Assembly: GCA_030765065.1 (NCBI GenBank)
Contig: CM060979.1
Location: forward strand, 15,715,001-15,779,000
Length of the DNA stretch: 64,000 nucleotides
Source of the DNA: Deroplatys truncata
Lineage: Eukaryota > Arthropoda > Insecta > Mantodea > Mantidae
Direction of reading: 5' to 3'
The notes beneath the pieces are model-generated. The model was not told the origin of the DNA. It did no database searches and was given only the letters and a program-made list of their open reading frames with translations. This document shows positions 22,050-33,800 of this stretch, one piece after another (the first letter of the stretch is position 1; each line of letters opens with the position of its first letter). A program made the position numbers and the translations under genes.

Positions 22050-22490
22050 TGTCGTGGTAGCTCATTTGGTTAGAGCAACAATTAATTCCTTTAATCACAT
22101 TCTTTTGCAGAATGTGAGCACATTTTTCCACCATTTCCTAACCCGAATGAACATGGCAGTTAAAGTGCCTAGAAGGTGGAGTGGAAAGTCTTTATATCCT
22201 GTTGCTCTTAATAGAGGGGGAAAAAAAAGCTTAAAGTCATGGCCAACAGTGGCACCAATCAATCCATCATTCGACCGTTGCGCAAAACACAGAAGGCCGA
22301 GCACGCTACGTGCGACAGGAGGCTACCGACATACGCCCCCCATACCGCCGCCGGGGACGCATTTTGATGCACGGGACGTTCTTAATAATAAAGATTATTC
22401 AAATTCTCCCCTCGGGGGGACATTTCCACTGAACTTACGCACTCCCACCTTGGGTTGTTTTTATTTCTTCCCTTCCCATTCCTTTTAAGG
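22050..22490 (+). repeat. Possible tRNA-like SINE, uncertain
   Basis: GGTAGCTCATTTGGTTAGAG at 22057 matches a tRNA A-box. A B-box at normal spacing is not clear. The downstream 400 bp is GC-rich compared with its surroundings and ends in an A-rich stretch. A 144-codon frame runs through it but shows no known domain. Confidence 0.35.
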
Positions 22491-22550
22491 AAGATAAAAA
22501 TAAAAAAGAAATTAAGCATGCAAGTGGCGTGGGATCTATAAACAAGGACG

Positions 22551-22571
22551 GCGAGAGAGAGAGAGAGAGAG
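22551..22571. repeat. (GA)n microsatellite
   Basis: About ten GA repeats interrupting otherwise AT-rich DNA. Confidence 0.9.
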
Positions 22572-23190
22572 GAAGAGCATGATGATCGTTTATGTAAATT
22601 ATAATTTATGGGGTTGAAGGGAGTGGTGAAACTTCACGGTGACGATTACTTCAGGTTTGTTGACTTCTTTATGTAAAATTTCACCGCTGTAGCGCTACTG
22701 GTAAAATAAAAAATATATCTAACTGTATCATAATAGTTAACTCAGATGTGAACAAAACAGTCAAATTAAGCAAATGTAAATTGATTTTACACTCGTAATT
22801 TTATTTCATGTCAATACAAGGGAAAAAAACAAATAATAATCATAGAGCGTATGTAAATGGACATTAACACTCACTTTAAATTAACAGTATTTCTTGTAAT
22901 GTTAATAATTACGAGAGCTGTTACAAATCACAAACCTCGGTAGGCAGTCACTTCTTTGGAATAATTAGCGGTAACTGTTTACGTCACGGTTATTTCTCAG
23001 TAACTGCGTCAGAAGTCTCTATAACCATATCAAACAGCTTTTGATTTACGTTCCTCGCCATTGCAATTTTATGGTTGTTGATTATTCTCAGAGAACTGCA
23101 AAGGTCTCCTTTAGACTTAGATATGAACAAGTGGACTCTCTGTACCGGTGTTTATCAAGGCATCCAGTCCTATATGGACACAAAATTCAT
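22572..23190. other. No recognised feature
   Basis: AT-rich, no repeat match, no supported gene. Confidence 0.5.
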
Positions 23191-23191
23191 T

Positions 23192-24288
23192 TTTATGTTC
23201 TCTGCCACGTACATTCCACTCAACAATTCGATACCATGATTTCACCGGAAATACATGTTTTGAGAATCCCGAATTTAAAAAAAAACATTTTTTGAAAAAG
23301 GTCTGTGTGTGAAGAGCATACCTAAAAATTCTGATGTGTTGCACTCATATGACTTTCTCTACTCTTGTACAAACCATTTTTACAAACGCTTATTCTCCAT
23401 ATGCTTCATGTTAATCGAGATGTTAATCTTATTAATAATTTTCTTGTAGATGCAAGGGGAATTGCTAGCCTTTAAGCGATAGTCAAATATTTTAAGAGCT
23501 GGTTGCTATGTGGAGTATTCCATTCTCTTTGCATTACCAGGACAAAAAAATCTGATGTGTTACATCACATGACATTCTCTAATCTTGTACAAACTATTTT
23601 TACAAACACTTATTCTCCATATGCTTCATGTTAAACGAGACGTTAATCTTATTGCTAATTTTCTTGTAGATGCAAGGGGAATTGGTAGACTTTAAGATTA
23701 ACCACCTCAGATTACCATTTAAAAGGAACATTTTTTGAAAATTTTAATTTTCTCAAAAGTGGCTCTAACGATTTTGATTAAAATATCGTATGTTTAAGAT
23801 ATTTTCATGACAAATGAAATGTATATATCGCATTTTCTGGCTGTCTCCAAAAGCATTCTTAATTGTGAACGACTTTTGCATAACTGGTAAACCATAAGAG
23901 ATAGACAAAATTTTACTACACAAAAATGTAGATCGCGTTAAAATACACAATTTATGTCGTATACATTTTTTTAGTTGAGTGAACCGAGATATTGCTTGTT
24001 ATTCCTTTAAATTTTCCAATACTTATGCTTTTTCTCAAATTTCCTATTCATTTTTTTTGTCCTGGTAATGCAAAGAGAATGGAATACTCCACATAGCAAC
24101 CAGCTCTTAAAATATTTGACTATCGCTTAAAGCCTACCAATTCCCCTTGCATCTACAAGAAAACTAGCAATAAGATTAACATCTCGATATCTCGATTAAC
24201 AGGAAGCATATGGAGAATAAGCGTTTGTAAAAATAGTTTGTACAAGAGTAGAGAAAGTCATGTGAGTGTAACACATCAGAATTTTTTA
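23192..24288 (+). mobile_element. M copy containing two nested opposite-strand M tails
   Basis: A plus-strand head (23192-23332) is interrupted in the A-run after 'agcatacct'. Two minus-strand tails follow: one from 23333 to about 23546, cut at GCATTACCAGGAC, and one to about 23696. The second tail begins exactly at the AAAAAA run after CCAGGAC, the same internal site used in the 57-58 kb nest. The plus copy then resumes and ends ACACATCAGAATTTTTT. Confidence 0.7.
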
Positions 24289-25146
24289 GGGGAAATGCAT
24301 TTTACATACGGCAGTGAAGCTGGCAGTGCGGGAATAACCAACAGAGCATGGCCCTACCCACTAAAACCTCTCCACAGGAAAAGGGAAAAATGATAAAGAA
24401 AGAATATGGAATTAGTAGTGACATTGGCCTATAGCACTCGCATTAATAGAGAAAACAAAAGACAGAGAGTTGCCGTATAATGTACGGGAGCGGATAGAAT
24501 GTAAAGTAAATTGCCCAGCTGCAGCCTATTGACACGAGGGAGATGAAGAATTCAACGCAGATATAATTCAGTCCGAAGACCTCGTCAAATTTTGCACGTA
24601 ATGGTTCTCAGTCCTGCATCATTAGGTATACTTCCAGATATGCTTGCGTTCCTGCATGCATTGGTAGTAATTGATGAGAGGTAGAGATTCTACGTGGTTT
24701 GTGTCAGTCCGAGGACGTCGTCAGTTTCCAGCATTGTACTATTTCTAGGTATAATTACGCTGGTTGTAGGCATAAGTCGTGGTGGCGACCATGCACGAGC
24801 CATGCTATTTTAAATGTCCTAAAATGGTGATGAATGCAAATAAGCATGTTTGCATGAGCCCTGCCGCTCGTCTTAAGTGTCCAGCTGGATGCTGGTCGTT
24901 TTGCTCGTGTCTGGTGCACTGCCTGTATCTATGACCACATTGATAAGAGGTCAAGCCATTTCGGCTCAACTGCAGGAGTGTGTCACTTGGGGAGGTCCTC
25001 TTCTCCCTGAGCTTCTGTAAAGCAAAAGTCTTGGAGGGTTGCTGAATGGACTGAAGGTAGCCTGTAACAGTTGGACAAGTTAGTGGAGGGATAGTGCTGT
25101 AGCGAGCCTAGAGGTTGTCGAGGGAGTCTTGTATGTCGATGTCCAC
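24289..25146. other. No recognised feature
   Basis: Mixed-composition DNA with two similar phrases (GTCCGAAGACCTCGTC near 24571 and GTCCGAGGACGTCGTC near 24706), possibly an old internal duplication. No gene supported. Confidence 0.4.
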
Positions 25147-25150
25147 ATAC

Positions 25151-26006
25151 TGAAGGAGCTGTTTTGTTGTATTGTATTTCAACTGTTGGGGAGCCGAACT
25201 TGTAGTAGTTGCAACCGCACGTATAGTAAACAGTTTCCGATAGCCTTCGCCCCAAATGTAGTTTCAAGTTTTTTTAACTATTAACTTTGTAATTTAACTG
25301 TTTCTTTAAATATTATATATTTATGCTTGCCTCGGCTGCGTCAGTATTATTGTTAGAGTCACGTTTCTCTCAGCAGGGTTGTGGTGCGACTAAGAATGTA
25401 GGCTTACACAGATTATAACTTTACTTCACTCCTTTTATTAATGCTTGATACGATTTAAATAACACTTCACTGATATAGAGCTGTGAGATTTTTTATTAAA
25501 TACTTGCACTTTTTAATACCTAAACTATTTTCGTCTCACACGATTACGTATAAAATCTCTCGAGGACGCATCTCGCATCCGGTTACAAACACTGTCTGCA
25601 GGCAACTGAATTGATTTCAACCGCCTAAATTTGTAAATTTCTGTATTTCAAGTCTATGATTGACTATTCCTAATCCAATAGAACATCTTCATTTAACTAA
25701 ACTGTCACTAAAATTACATTATTGCTTCCAGGAATCGCAAGTAACATTTAAACTTACTAATTCATTATTGCCTCAAGGTTATCTCATTGCTACCTCATTG
25801 TTAGCAACTTTTAACCTATTATTCTCACAGCTCCTACATTATTCAATTACGTCATATATTCACATAACATTATTACACATGGATACAATAATACAAACAT
25901 ATACAATGACTGTTACATACACATACTGCTTTAAGGCGGGCTGTTATTGAATTCATATATTGTATAATTAGAGTGAAATCATTTAAGTGTTAAAAACACT
26001 GCCTCA
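25151..26006 (-). mobile_element. Solo LTR, family A (target duplication ATAC)
   Basis: Starts TGAAGGAGC and ends CACTGCCTCA, with ATAC at 25147-25150 and 26007-26010. Full-length (856 bp). Landmarks: TTCAACTGTTGGGGAGCC, GCCTCGGCTGCGTCAG, GGCTTACACAGATTATAA, CACAGCTCCTACATTATT. It faces the copy at 26441, giving an inverted pair. Confidence 0.92.
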
Positions 26007-26010
26007 ATAC

Positions 26011-26440
26011 AAAGCAGTAAGTATATATCCCACACCGCGGTTTAACAGTCTGGAGGATTAAAACCTCTTAGATAAGTAATGGTACAGCTTTTAATGAATA
26101 TTTGTGTCGTTTTGTCTTTGTTGGTTTCCTCTCATTCCTACAGCTTTCGCCCCATTTTTAGCTTTTCATTAGCGTTTACAGCTATATTATTAGTAAGCCA
26201 ATCAACATTCTTTATACAACAATGCACATTAATTGTTATGGCCCTATTTGGGTGAAATAACAATAATATGTAATATAGTGTCCTGGGTTTCTTACGCAAA
26301 TGGCAGGTATAGCGCGAGACAATGGTGTACGGCGCGGAGTTGATTTACCAGAGTAGAAAGTTCAGCCTCTTGTTTTAGCAACATTAATAAGGTCGTATCC
26401 TAGTTGTTACTAACGACTGAACGACTACTTCCATATCAGT
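26011..26440. other. Spacer between inverted LTRs; unrecognised
   Basis: 430 bp of single-copy-looking sequence separating two oppositely oriented family A LTRs. No gene or repeat recognised. Confidence 0.5.
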
Positions 26441-27303
26441 TGAGGCAGTATTTTTAACATTTAAGTGATTTCAGTCTAATTATATAATACATAAATTCAA
26501 TAACAGCCCGCCTTGAAGCAATATGTGTATGTAACAATATATAAAAAGTGTATATTACAGTCATTGTGTATGTTTATATTATTGTATACATGCTCAATAA
26601 TGTTATGTGAATGTATTACGTAATTTAATAATGTAGGAGCTGTGAGAAAAATAGGTTAAAAGTTGCTAACAATGAGGTAATCTTGAGGCAATAATAAAGT
26701 AATTTTTCAGACAGTTTAATAAAATAGCCAATCAACGACCATAAAAAGCTTTAGTTAAATGAAGGTATTCTATTGGATTAGGATTAGCCAATCAGAAACT
26801 AAAATGGAGCAAAATTTACAAATACAGTTGCCAGTTGCTTGTAGACAGTGTTTCTAACTGGACGCGATATGCGTCCCCGAGAAATTTAATACGTATTTTG
26901 TGTGAGACAAAAATAGTTTACGTGTTAAAAAGTGCAAGTAATTAACAAAAGAATTTCACAGCCCTCTATATCAGTGAAGTGTTATTTAAATCGTATCAAG
27001 CATTAATAAAAGGAGTGAAGTAAAATTATAATCTGTGTAAGCCTACATTCTTCAGTCGCACCACTCCCTGATAAGACATTCATGCCTCTAAAAATAAATA
27101 CTGACGCAGCCGAGGCAAACATAAATATATAATATTTAAAGAAACAGTCAAATTACAAAGTTAATATTTTTAAACTTGGTCCAAAGGCCACCGGAATATA
27201 CATTTGGGGCGAAGGTTACCGGGAACTGTTTACCATACGTGCGGTTGCAACTACTTCAAGTTTGGCTCCCCAACAGTTGAACTACAATACAACTCCTACT
27301 TCA
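26441..27303 (+). mobile_element. LTR, family A
   Basis: Starts TGAGGCAGTATTTTT and ends near CTCCTACTTCA, followed at once by AATTGGCTTTCCATACGTG, a primer-binding-site-like motif. No matching duplication of the left flank (CAGT) lies after it, so this may be a 5' LTR whose internal part has been replaced by SINE-rich DNA. A TCTGTGTAAGCC block and an AATAAAAGGAGTGAAG poly(A)-type signal are visible at about 27005-27045. Confidence 0.85.
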
Positions 27304-27848
27304 AATTGGCTTTCCATACGTGAAGCAACTAGACTTCTTCAAACGTTTGTGGCTGGCATTCGGGTTCGATCCCTGACTACCGTCCACTCTAGCCCATACG
27401 TTTTTCGTGGTTTCCCTGGGTCGGCAGGAGAATGTTCTAGCACGACTTTCGTGCCCCTCTTTTTCTGTACCCATCATCTTCCTTTTCTGTCTCAAGGCTA
27501 TAGGACTAGGTGACTGTGTTCGGCGGGTTGTGGGTTTGAGTTTTATTTATTTAAGGACGCCCTTTAACTGCTGTGGTCCTTAGTGTCCCATTCTATTCTC
27601 GTTGGGGAGCCGTTCGAATTGGGCTAGTCTCGGCGAAGCAGTGTTTCCCGATACCCGTGGGAGACTGGGTACGTCAGTATGGGTGTCCATGCAGACGGGG
27701 ATGTGAGATGCCTTAATTTCCTCCGGTACCGACCTGGAGAGCCGGTAGACGGCATGCTAGAATGTTGTCGCTCCCCCCCCCCCACCGAGGTTTTCAGTAG
27801 TCGCCCTTCTGGGATGACGCGCGTAATAGGCGTATCCAGTTCCATCCT
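27304..27848 (+). mobile_element. LTR leader remnant, SINE-2 head and SINE-1 end
   Basis: 27304-27340 matches the sequence beyond family A LTRs (also at 62085-62130). Then a SINE-2-like head with B-box CGGGTTCGATCCCTGAC (27360) and body block TTTTCGTGGTTTCCC. At 27536-27598 a minus-strand SINE-1 3' end (GAGTTTTATTTATTTAAGG) appears. The rest is GC-rich and unassigned, with a C-run of about 11 at 27773. Confidence 0.55.
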
Positions 27849-28990
27849 GATGCAGTTACTTAAATGTAAATAATGATTGTAATATGAATATGCATTTTTA
27901 TGTGACATTGATTTCAGATGTTTATTGATTGTAAATATTGTTGGAAAGTAAATTTATAATGCCTTACTGAAACTGTCAATAATAACGCGCAATAATGCAG
28001 AGAGGGGGGTGAGCTGTTTATCATTATTGGAAACGAGGAAGTTACGTAATGTTGGCGCGTTTTTCCGTTGAGAACCTTCTGGAATGTTTTCTCCCTAAAA
28101 GCATATGTATTCGTGGTTTTCATTGGATATTAAAATTGACGCTAATGTTGGCGCGTTTTATTAGCCAATAGCAGTTCAGTTATAATCTTTAAGCGTATCT
28201 GGACGAGGGAGTATAAATAAGGTAGGTTGGAGGAAAAGTCAGTCAGTCCTTCAGTTCGCCGAAAGCATTCATACATTACACGTCGTATTTAGCTCAGTTC
28301 ATCAAAAATCTGTGTACACTACACGTCGTCTTCAGTCAGTCAGTTCGTCATACATCGGATATAGATTCACAAGTTACGCGCAGCAAAATTATGAAAGATC
28401 TAAAGTATTGTAAGGTTAATTATATAAAAGATTGAAGTACGTGGATTAAAAGAATTATCAGTAAGAAGTTATTATAACAGTTTCAGTTTGGCGAGTGTTA
28501 AGATCAATGTATAAATGTGATAGTTAACGTGTTCGACAATAAATGTGTAAAACAAATTTCTTCATCAGTGTAATTTTTGGATAAAAGCTTCCTTTCCGTT
28601 TACACAACCTGTATAGAGATACGTGCCCAAGCCAACAGGATAATAGCTAGCCGGAGGACAGTAAACAAAACTTAAAATTCTTTCAAACACTGATACTAGG
28701 TACCACAAATTGCTAACACTAGATGGAGCTACAAACCAAACAAATGAATGACGTCACAAGATGGCTTCAACACTGATGTAAACAAACATTTGTAAGTAAT
28801 ACCGTTACAAATTGGCTACCACAACGTGGGGCTACAATTAATGTTAAATAAATAACATTTAATTACATCAAATTGGTTCCCATACGTGGGGCAGTTAAAA
28901 ATTATGTAACCAAACAAAACAAAAGCAACACAACATAAGATCTTCAAGTTCTAATAATTTACGTAAAAACATATTACGTCAACAATAATG
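27849..28990 (+). mobile_element. LTR, family B, with primer-site leader
   Basis: Starts TGATGCAGTTAC. The LTR runs to about 28809 (ACCGTTACA), where two other copies also end. Just past it is AATTGGCTACCACAACGTGG, then about 40 bp later AATTGGTTCCCATACGTGGG: two primer-binding-site-like motifs in tandem. This is the best leader in the window. No gag or pol follows; sequence changes to GC-rich SINE-type DNA near 28995. Confidence 0.82.
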
Positions 28991-29169
28991 CTACTGCAAT
29001 CCCCGCGCAAGTGGGGGCCCTTTAAAATTCTTAGGTATTGGCTTCATGGGAAACCCTCGGTTGTGGAGAGCAACTCGGAAGGTGCCATGGCCCCGGAGAG
29101 TAGGAGGAATGCTAAGGTTCTTAAATGCTAGTTCCTTGCCCCGGGTAGGACCTTCGTCTGACTGTACCA
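28991..29169. other. GC-rich unassigned block
   Basis: Starts CCCCGCGCAAGTGGGGGCCC, which can fold on itself (CCCC...GGGG). Composition resembles the SINE blocks but no known head is visible. Confidence 0.35.
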
Positions 29170-29372
29170 TTCTATATTGGGCGTGAGAGACGGTAATTTT
29201 GCTCAGAAGCCTTGAGGCTTTTTACGTGCCGTAAATCTACGACACGGGACCACCGGCTTTACTTCCCTTCCCTTCCACCCAAAAAAATTAATCGTCCTCG
29301 ACCGAGTTTGAAACCGCGACCATGGGAACTAGAGGCTAGCATGGTAACCACTACACCAGGGGAGACGACGGG
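29170..29372 (-). mobile_element. SINE-1 copy
   Basis: Carries the central block TTTTTACGTGCCGTAAATCT and ACGACACGGGACCACCGGC, the AATTTTGCTCAGA block, and a head with TTTGAAACCGCGACC (B-box complement) and AGAGGCTAGCATGGTAACCA. This is one of the two copies that keep the tRNA-like head. Confidence 0.8.
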
Positions 29373-29712
29373 TTGCGGGTGGACGGTAGCCTGCGCTCTG
29401 TAGAGGTTTCTCCCCTGGCATCGCGTGGGACTCCGTTAGGTCTGTCTCTCGATTGGTTTCCACCCGATAGGGGACTGCCGGAGTAGGGCCGGGGTTTCGG
29501 ATTTGTTTAGTCTGGAAAAGTTAGGGACCCTGTAATGCTTGTTCTCGTCAACATACGGATCTGGTTCCTCCCAGGGGTCACGTTGGAAGCAAAAAAGGAC
29601 CGTTAGAACCTACTAGCGGTGCTCTGTACCTTTTCCTTTAGCTCTCTGCTGGGAACATCTGCGATCTCAGAGAATGTCCACTGAATGTTCTCAGCTTAAG
29701 ACATTTGCCCCA
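29373..29712. other. GC-rich unassigned block
   Basis: Follows the SINE-1 copy. GC-rich compared with the rest of the window; no gene or known repeat recognised. Confidence 0.4.
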
Positions 29713-29718
29713 CTGTTA

Positions 29719-29970
29719 TTTACTTTCTCGACTATGTACTTACCCATAGTAAGTAAGGGAAGTTTTGCGTTCCACCCAAAATTTCGATACCGAGATTTCA
29801 CCGGAAATACATGTTTTGAAGTTCCCTGAATATTCCCCTTGCATCTACAAGAAAATTAGCAATAAGATTAACATCTCGATTAACACGAAAGCATATGGGG
29901 AATAAGCGTTTGTAAAAATAGTTTGTACAGGACTAGAGAAAGTCATGTGAGTGGAACACATCAGATTTTT
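29719..29970 (+). mobile_element. Internally deleted M1
   Basis: Head (TACTTTCTCGACTATGTACT) to about 29833, joined directly to tail (ATTCCCCTTGCATCTACAAG) and ending ACACATCAGATTTTT. About 650 bp of the body including the TG tract is missing. Confidence 0.85.
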
Positions 29971-30523
29971 CGTTATTTTTGTTGTCTCAAAATGGCTATA
30001 ACTATTTTTATTAAGACAGATATTTAAGATATTTCTATGCCACATGAAATGTATACCTTGAATTTTCTGGGAATAGCCTGGTAATCCTCTTCATTTGGAA
30101 GGAATTTTGTATAATCTTTTATAACTGATATAGTGTAAGCGATAGACGAAAACATACTACATGAAAGCTTTAAAACATAACTTATATCTGATAACTTTTC
30201 TCAGATATGCTTATTAATGGTTCGAATTATTTAAGACTTGGTCATTCCTTCCAGTCTTGTCGATTTTCACTTGTTTCTCGCGATGTCATGGAAACAGTAT
30301 GGAATTTTAAGGCCAGCATATAGCGTCCAGTTGTTAAACAAGCGACTGTCACTGTTCCCTTTGTATCTACAACGAAATATGTAATGTAGCTATTTCTGTA
30401 AAGGTTTGTCTCGATTAAAACGAAGTAGATAGTAAAACAATATTTCGTAAGAATAGTTTTTATACCCATTTATATAAATGATAGACGGTAGAGAATCCCA
30501 TGTGAATGTACAGCTGATTTTTT
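29971..30523 (+). mobile_element. M2, head missing
   Basis: Starts in the middle (GTCTCAAAATGGCTATAACT) directly after the deleted M1 and runs to CATGTGAATGTACAGCTGAT. It contains the uninterrupted GGAATTTTAAGGCC site that serves as empty-site reference for LTR-C at 17605. Confidence 0.8.
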
Positions 30524-30959
30524 TATGACAGCATAAGGTGTAGTTAGGATTTATTACCAGTGCAGATGAAATGCTTGGCTTTGATATCTGTTGCGATCAG
30601 CATCTATTTCAGTGGCATCACGCATGTAAGCCGTTATCGTGGCGAAAGTTAAATTGAAGGTGTACGGAATTAATAATAACAGGGCCGAATATGCTCAAGG
30701 ATGAGGAAATAAGGATTTAAGTGAAAACAGCATTGGATGTAATGCTCCCTCGGCACGATAGTAAGGCCGTGTTTCTCAGTTTTTATTCCAGTATAGTACG
30801 ATATCTTTATACCTTTATTGCTAACCGTATCTAAAGAAAGTACAGGTCTATCGCTTCCCTTCGTGCATCTCCACAACGGCAGGTGTTCAAGCTCGGAAAT
30901 TTCCCTGTACGTATTCGAAGTCATCAGGGTATATCAAAACAGCAAGTGAGATTCTTAGT
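30524..30959. other. No recognised feature
   Basis: No repeat match and no supported coding sequence. Confidence 0.5.
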
Positions 30960-32523
30960 TGAGGCAGTATTTTAATACTTAAATAATATCAGTCTAATTA
31001 TATAATAACTGTACGCCTTAAAGCAACATGTGTATAATATAATATATTAATTATATGTTACAGTAATTGTATTATGTTTATATTATTATGTACATGTATA
31101 ATAATGTTATGTGAATGCATTACGTAGTTTAACAATGTAGGAGCTGTGAGAATAGAAGCAAGGTACCTTCCGTAGCAAACAGAATTACAAAGTAGAAGCC
31201 GAAAGTTGCTAAGAATGAGGTAACCTTGAGACAACAATAAATTAGAAAGTTTAATAAAGGCTACTATGAAGTAGTTATATTTTTTAGCCCCACGTTTGGG
31301 TGTCAATTTGTAGTGGTTTATTTGTTAGTTGGGTGGAAGATGCTTCATGTTTATCTGCACAACGTATGGGAACCAATTTGTCGCGGTAACTTCGTGTTAT
31401 CTTTTGTTGGGCGCCTGTTATTGTATTAGTACTTTGAATGTTGGGTTCATTGTCCTCCGGCTAGCTATTGTTTCTCGGTCGAGCATATCTCTTGATCAAG
31501 GTGTGTAAACGGAAAGGATTTATTACTCAAAGATAACACTGATAAAAGAATTTGTTTTTACACTTTTATTACCGTCACAATTAATTACTTTCACATATTG
31601 ACTCGTGATACACGCCAGACTGAAACTGTTATATTTTCTAATATCACTATAATTACTTATTTACTTCACATTATTTATTCGCGTGTTTCACGTTTATAAC
31701 AAACTTTAAGACGCGAGAGATTCTGTAGAATTGCGTAACGTGTACTTTATGCTTCCGTTGAACTACGCGACGTATAACTCACGAATACTTATGTTGAACT
31801 GATCGACGTATTACACACGAATGCTTCTGTTGGACTGACGAAATCTGCCTCTCACTTTAGCTTTTTATACTCCCACACCCCGATATGCCTAAAGATTATA
31901 ACCGAGCTCGTATTGGTTAATAAAACGCGCCAACATTAGCGTCTATTTTTATATCCAATCAAAAATTACGAAAACGTATGCTCTAGGGAAAATATTCCCG
32001 CTATTTCTAAGAAAAGCGCGCCAGTCTGACGTCATTTGTTTGTCTCTTCTAATTAATATACAACTCACCCCCTCGCTTATTGTTATCCACTCTTATTAGA
32101 TTAGGTACGGTAGGTGTTCAGTGTGAGACATGAAAATTCATTGCGGTGAGAATAATATAAGGTTTACCTGTTAAAAAGCGTAATTAACAATAATCTCACA
32201 GCTCTATTGTAGGATATATCAGTGAAGTGTTATTTAATCGTGTGAAGGAGTAATAAACAAAGTACAATACAATTATAATTTGTGTAAGCCTTGTTCTTTA
32301 GCCACACCAGCCCTGCTAAGAGATACGTGTTTTGAAGATTACTACTGACGCAACATTAAAATGAAAAGTTGATTTTTAAACGTGGGGGCGAAGGCCAGTG
32401 GAAAGTTTGTATCGTACGTGGGGCGAGCACTCCAAGAAACATATCTCCCGCAATGCGTGGTGCAACCACAACAATAAACAACTTCAAGTTTAGCGCCCAT
32501 ACGTGGGGCAACAACACCGTACA
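30960..32523 (+). mobile_element. Solo LTR, family A (TAGT), with LTR-C inside
   Basis: Starts TGAGGCAGTATTTTAA and ends CAACACCGTACA, with TAGT at 30956-30959 and 32524-32527. A minus-strand LTR-C splits it at about 31283-32098. Its 3' part holds three primer-site-like motifs (ATCGTACGTGGGGCG about 32412, GCAATGCGTGGTGCAACC about 32450, TTTAGCGCCCATACGTGGGG about 32490), all inside the duplicated target site and so part of the LTR. Confidence 0.82.
31283..32098 (-). mobile_element. LTR-C with leader, nested in LTR-A
   Basis: Contains CCTCCGGCTAGCTATTGT, GTGTAAACGGAAAGG and CTCACCCCCTCGC. On its 3' side (left) are two primer-site complements, AGCCCCACGTTTGGGTGTCA and GCACAACGTATGGGAACC. The right end is truncated at CTTATTAG, so the normal TTGCCTCA terminus is missing. 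Confidence 0.75.
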
Positions 32524-32527
32524 TAGT

Positions 32528-32797
32528 TGTGGGGTTCTACTGGAACATATAACACTCTTTGGTTTATTCCGAAAGTGATTGTGTTCTAGATTGTCCCAAA
32601 AAAATAAAACAAATAAAAAATTATTGGCACTTATGGTAATAAATCGATTTTTTTTCAGGGTTTTCCCTCATCCTGAGAAAACAAATGTTGTGTAGCTCTA
32701 AACTTTACCACCGGGCCATTTGAGCATCATTTTAACCATTTCGTTCATTCACCGTCCAACATGACCTAACGGTTAAAGGGCATTAAACGTAAAAAAA
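32528..32797. other. No recognised feature
   Basis: Short AT-rich spacer between LTR-A and an M2 element. Confidence 0.5.
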
Positions 32798-33647
32798 ATC
32801 TGATGTGACACATTCACATTACTTTCTTTGCCTCTATCTTTATTATTGGGTACACAAACTATTCTTACTAAAGCTTATTTTTCTATCTACTACATTTTAA
32901 TCCAAATAAACCTTTACAGAAATAGCTACATTACACATTTCGTTATAGATACAAAGAGAACAGCGATAGTCAAATGTTTAACAACTGAACGCTATATGCT
33001 GCCTTAAAATTCCATACTTTTTCCATGACATCGCGAGAAACAACTGAAAATCGATGGGATCTTTAATAACGGATATCTCAGAAATGGTTTATGCCATGAA
33101 AAAAACTTATTTTAAGTAAATTGTGTGTTTTAAAGAGCAATATATTTTGGTCCATCGCTTAACATTTACAAGTTATACAGGATTATATAAAATTCCTTCC
33201 TAATGAAGAGGCCTTCCTAGGCTATTCCCAGAAAATTCAAGATATACATGTTATTTGTCATGTAAATATCTTTCATATATGGTATTATAATCAAAATTGT
33301 TAAAGCCATTTGTTAGAAAATCAAAACTTTCTAAATATTTCCATGTAAAGGGTAGCTGGGGTGGAGGGATTTTCTTGAAAATCTTCGTGTCGCATCCTTC
33401 GATGATACTAAAGTCAAATATATAGTTTGGCATTTATCAAACTTTTTGTTCGAGTTATGCTGTTCACAAACGGACACATAGACAGACACACACACACACG
33501 CACACACACACACACGGACATGTTTCCAAAAATGCTTTTAACTGGATTCAGTGCACCTCAAAACATGTATTTCCGATGAAATCTCGGTATCAAATTTTTG
33601 GGTGGAATACAACACTTCCCCTACTTACTATACGTAGTAGAGAAAGT
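32798..33647 (-). mobile_element. Complete M2 copy
   Basis: Tail AATCTGATGTGACACATTCA (850 bp) to head TACGTAGTAGAGAAAGT. The hairpin arms CACAT and ATGTG persist although the loop differs. A CA tract of about 35 bp is present at 33485-33513. Best intact example of M2. Confidence 0.87.
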
Positions 33648-33800
33648 AAAAATATATCTGCTGTGTCTTATTCATATGACTTTCTTTACAAATTACCCTC
33701 ACAAAGCTTATTCTTCTATTCTAAGCTTATATTTTATACTATTCGAGATAAACCTTTGCAGAAATGGTTTAATTATGTATATCCTTGTAGGTTGAAAGTT
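33648..33800 (-). repeat. M2 tail fragment
   Basis: Starts TATCTGCTGTGTCTTATTCA and continues through TCGAGATAAACCTTTGCAGA, then leaves the family. Directly abuts the head of the preceding copy. Confidence 0.7.

Noticed and set aside
22054-22488. 144-codon frame
   Set aside because: It starts within a tRNA-like SINE head, has no recognisable domain, and sits in a locally GC-rich block where long frames are expected.
24983-25267. 94-codon minus-strand frame as a host gene
   Set aside because: Its first part is family A LTR sequence and the rest has no recognisable domain.
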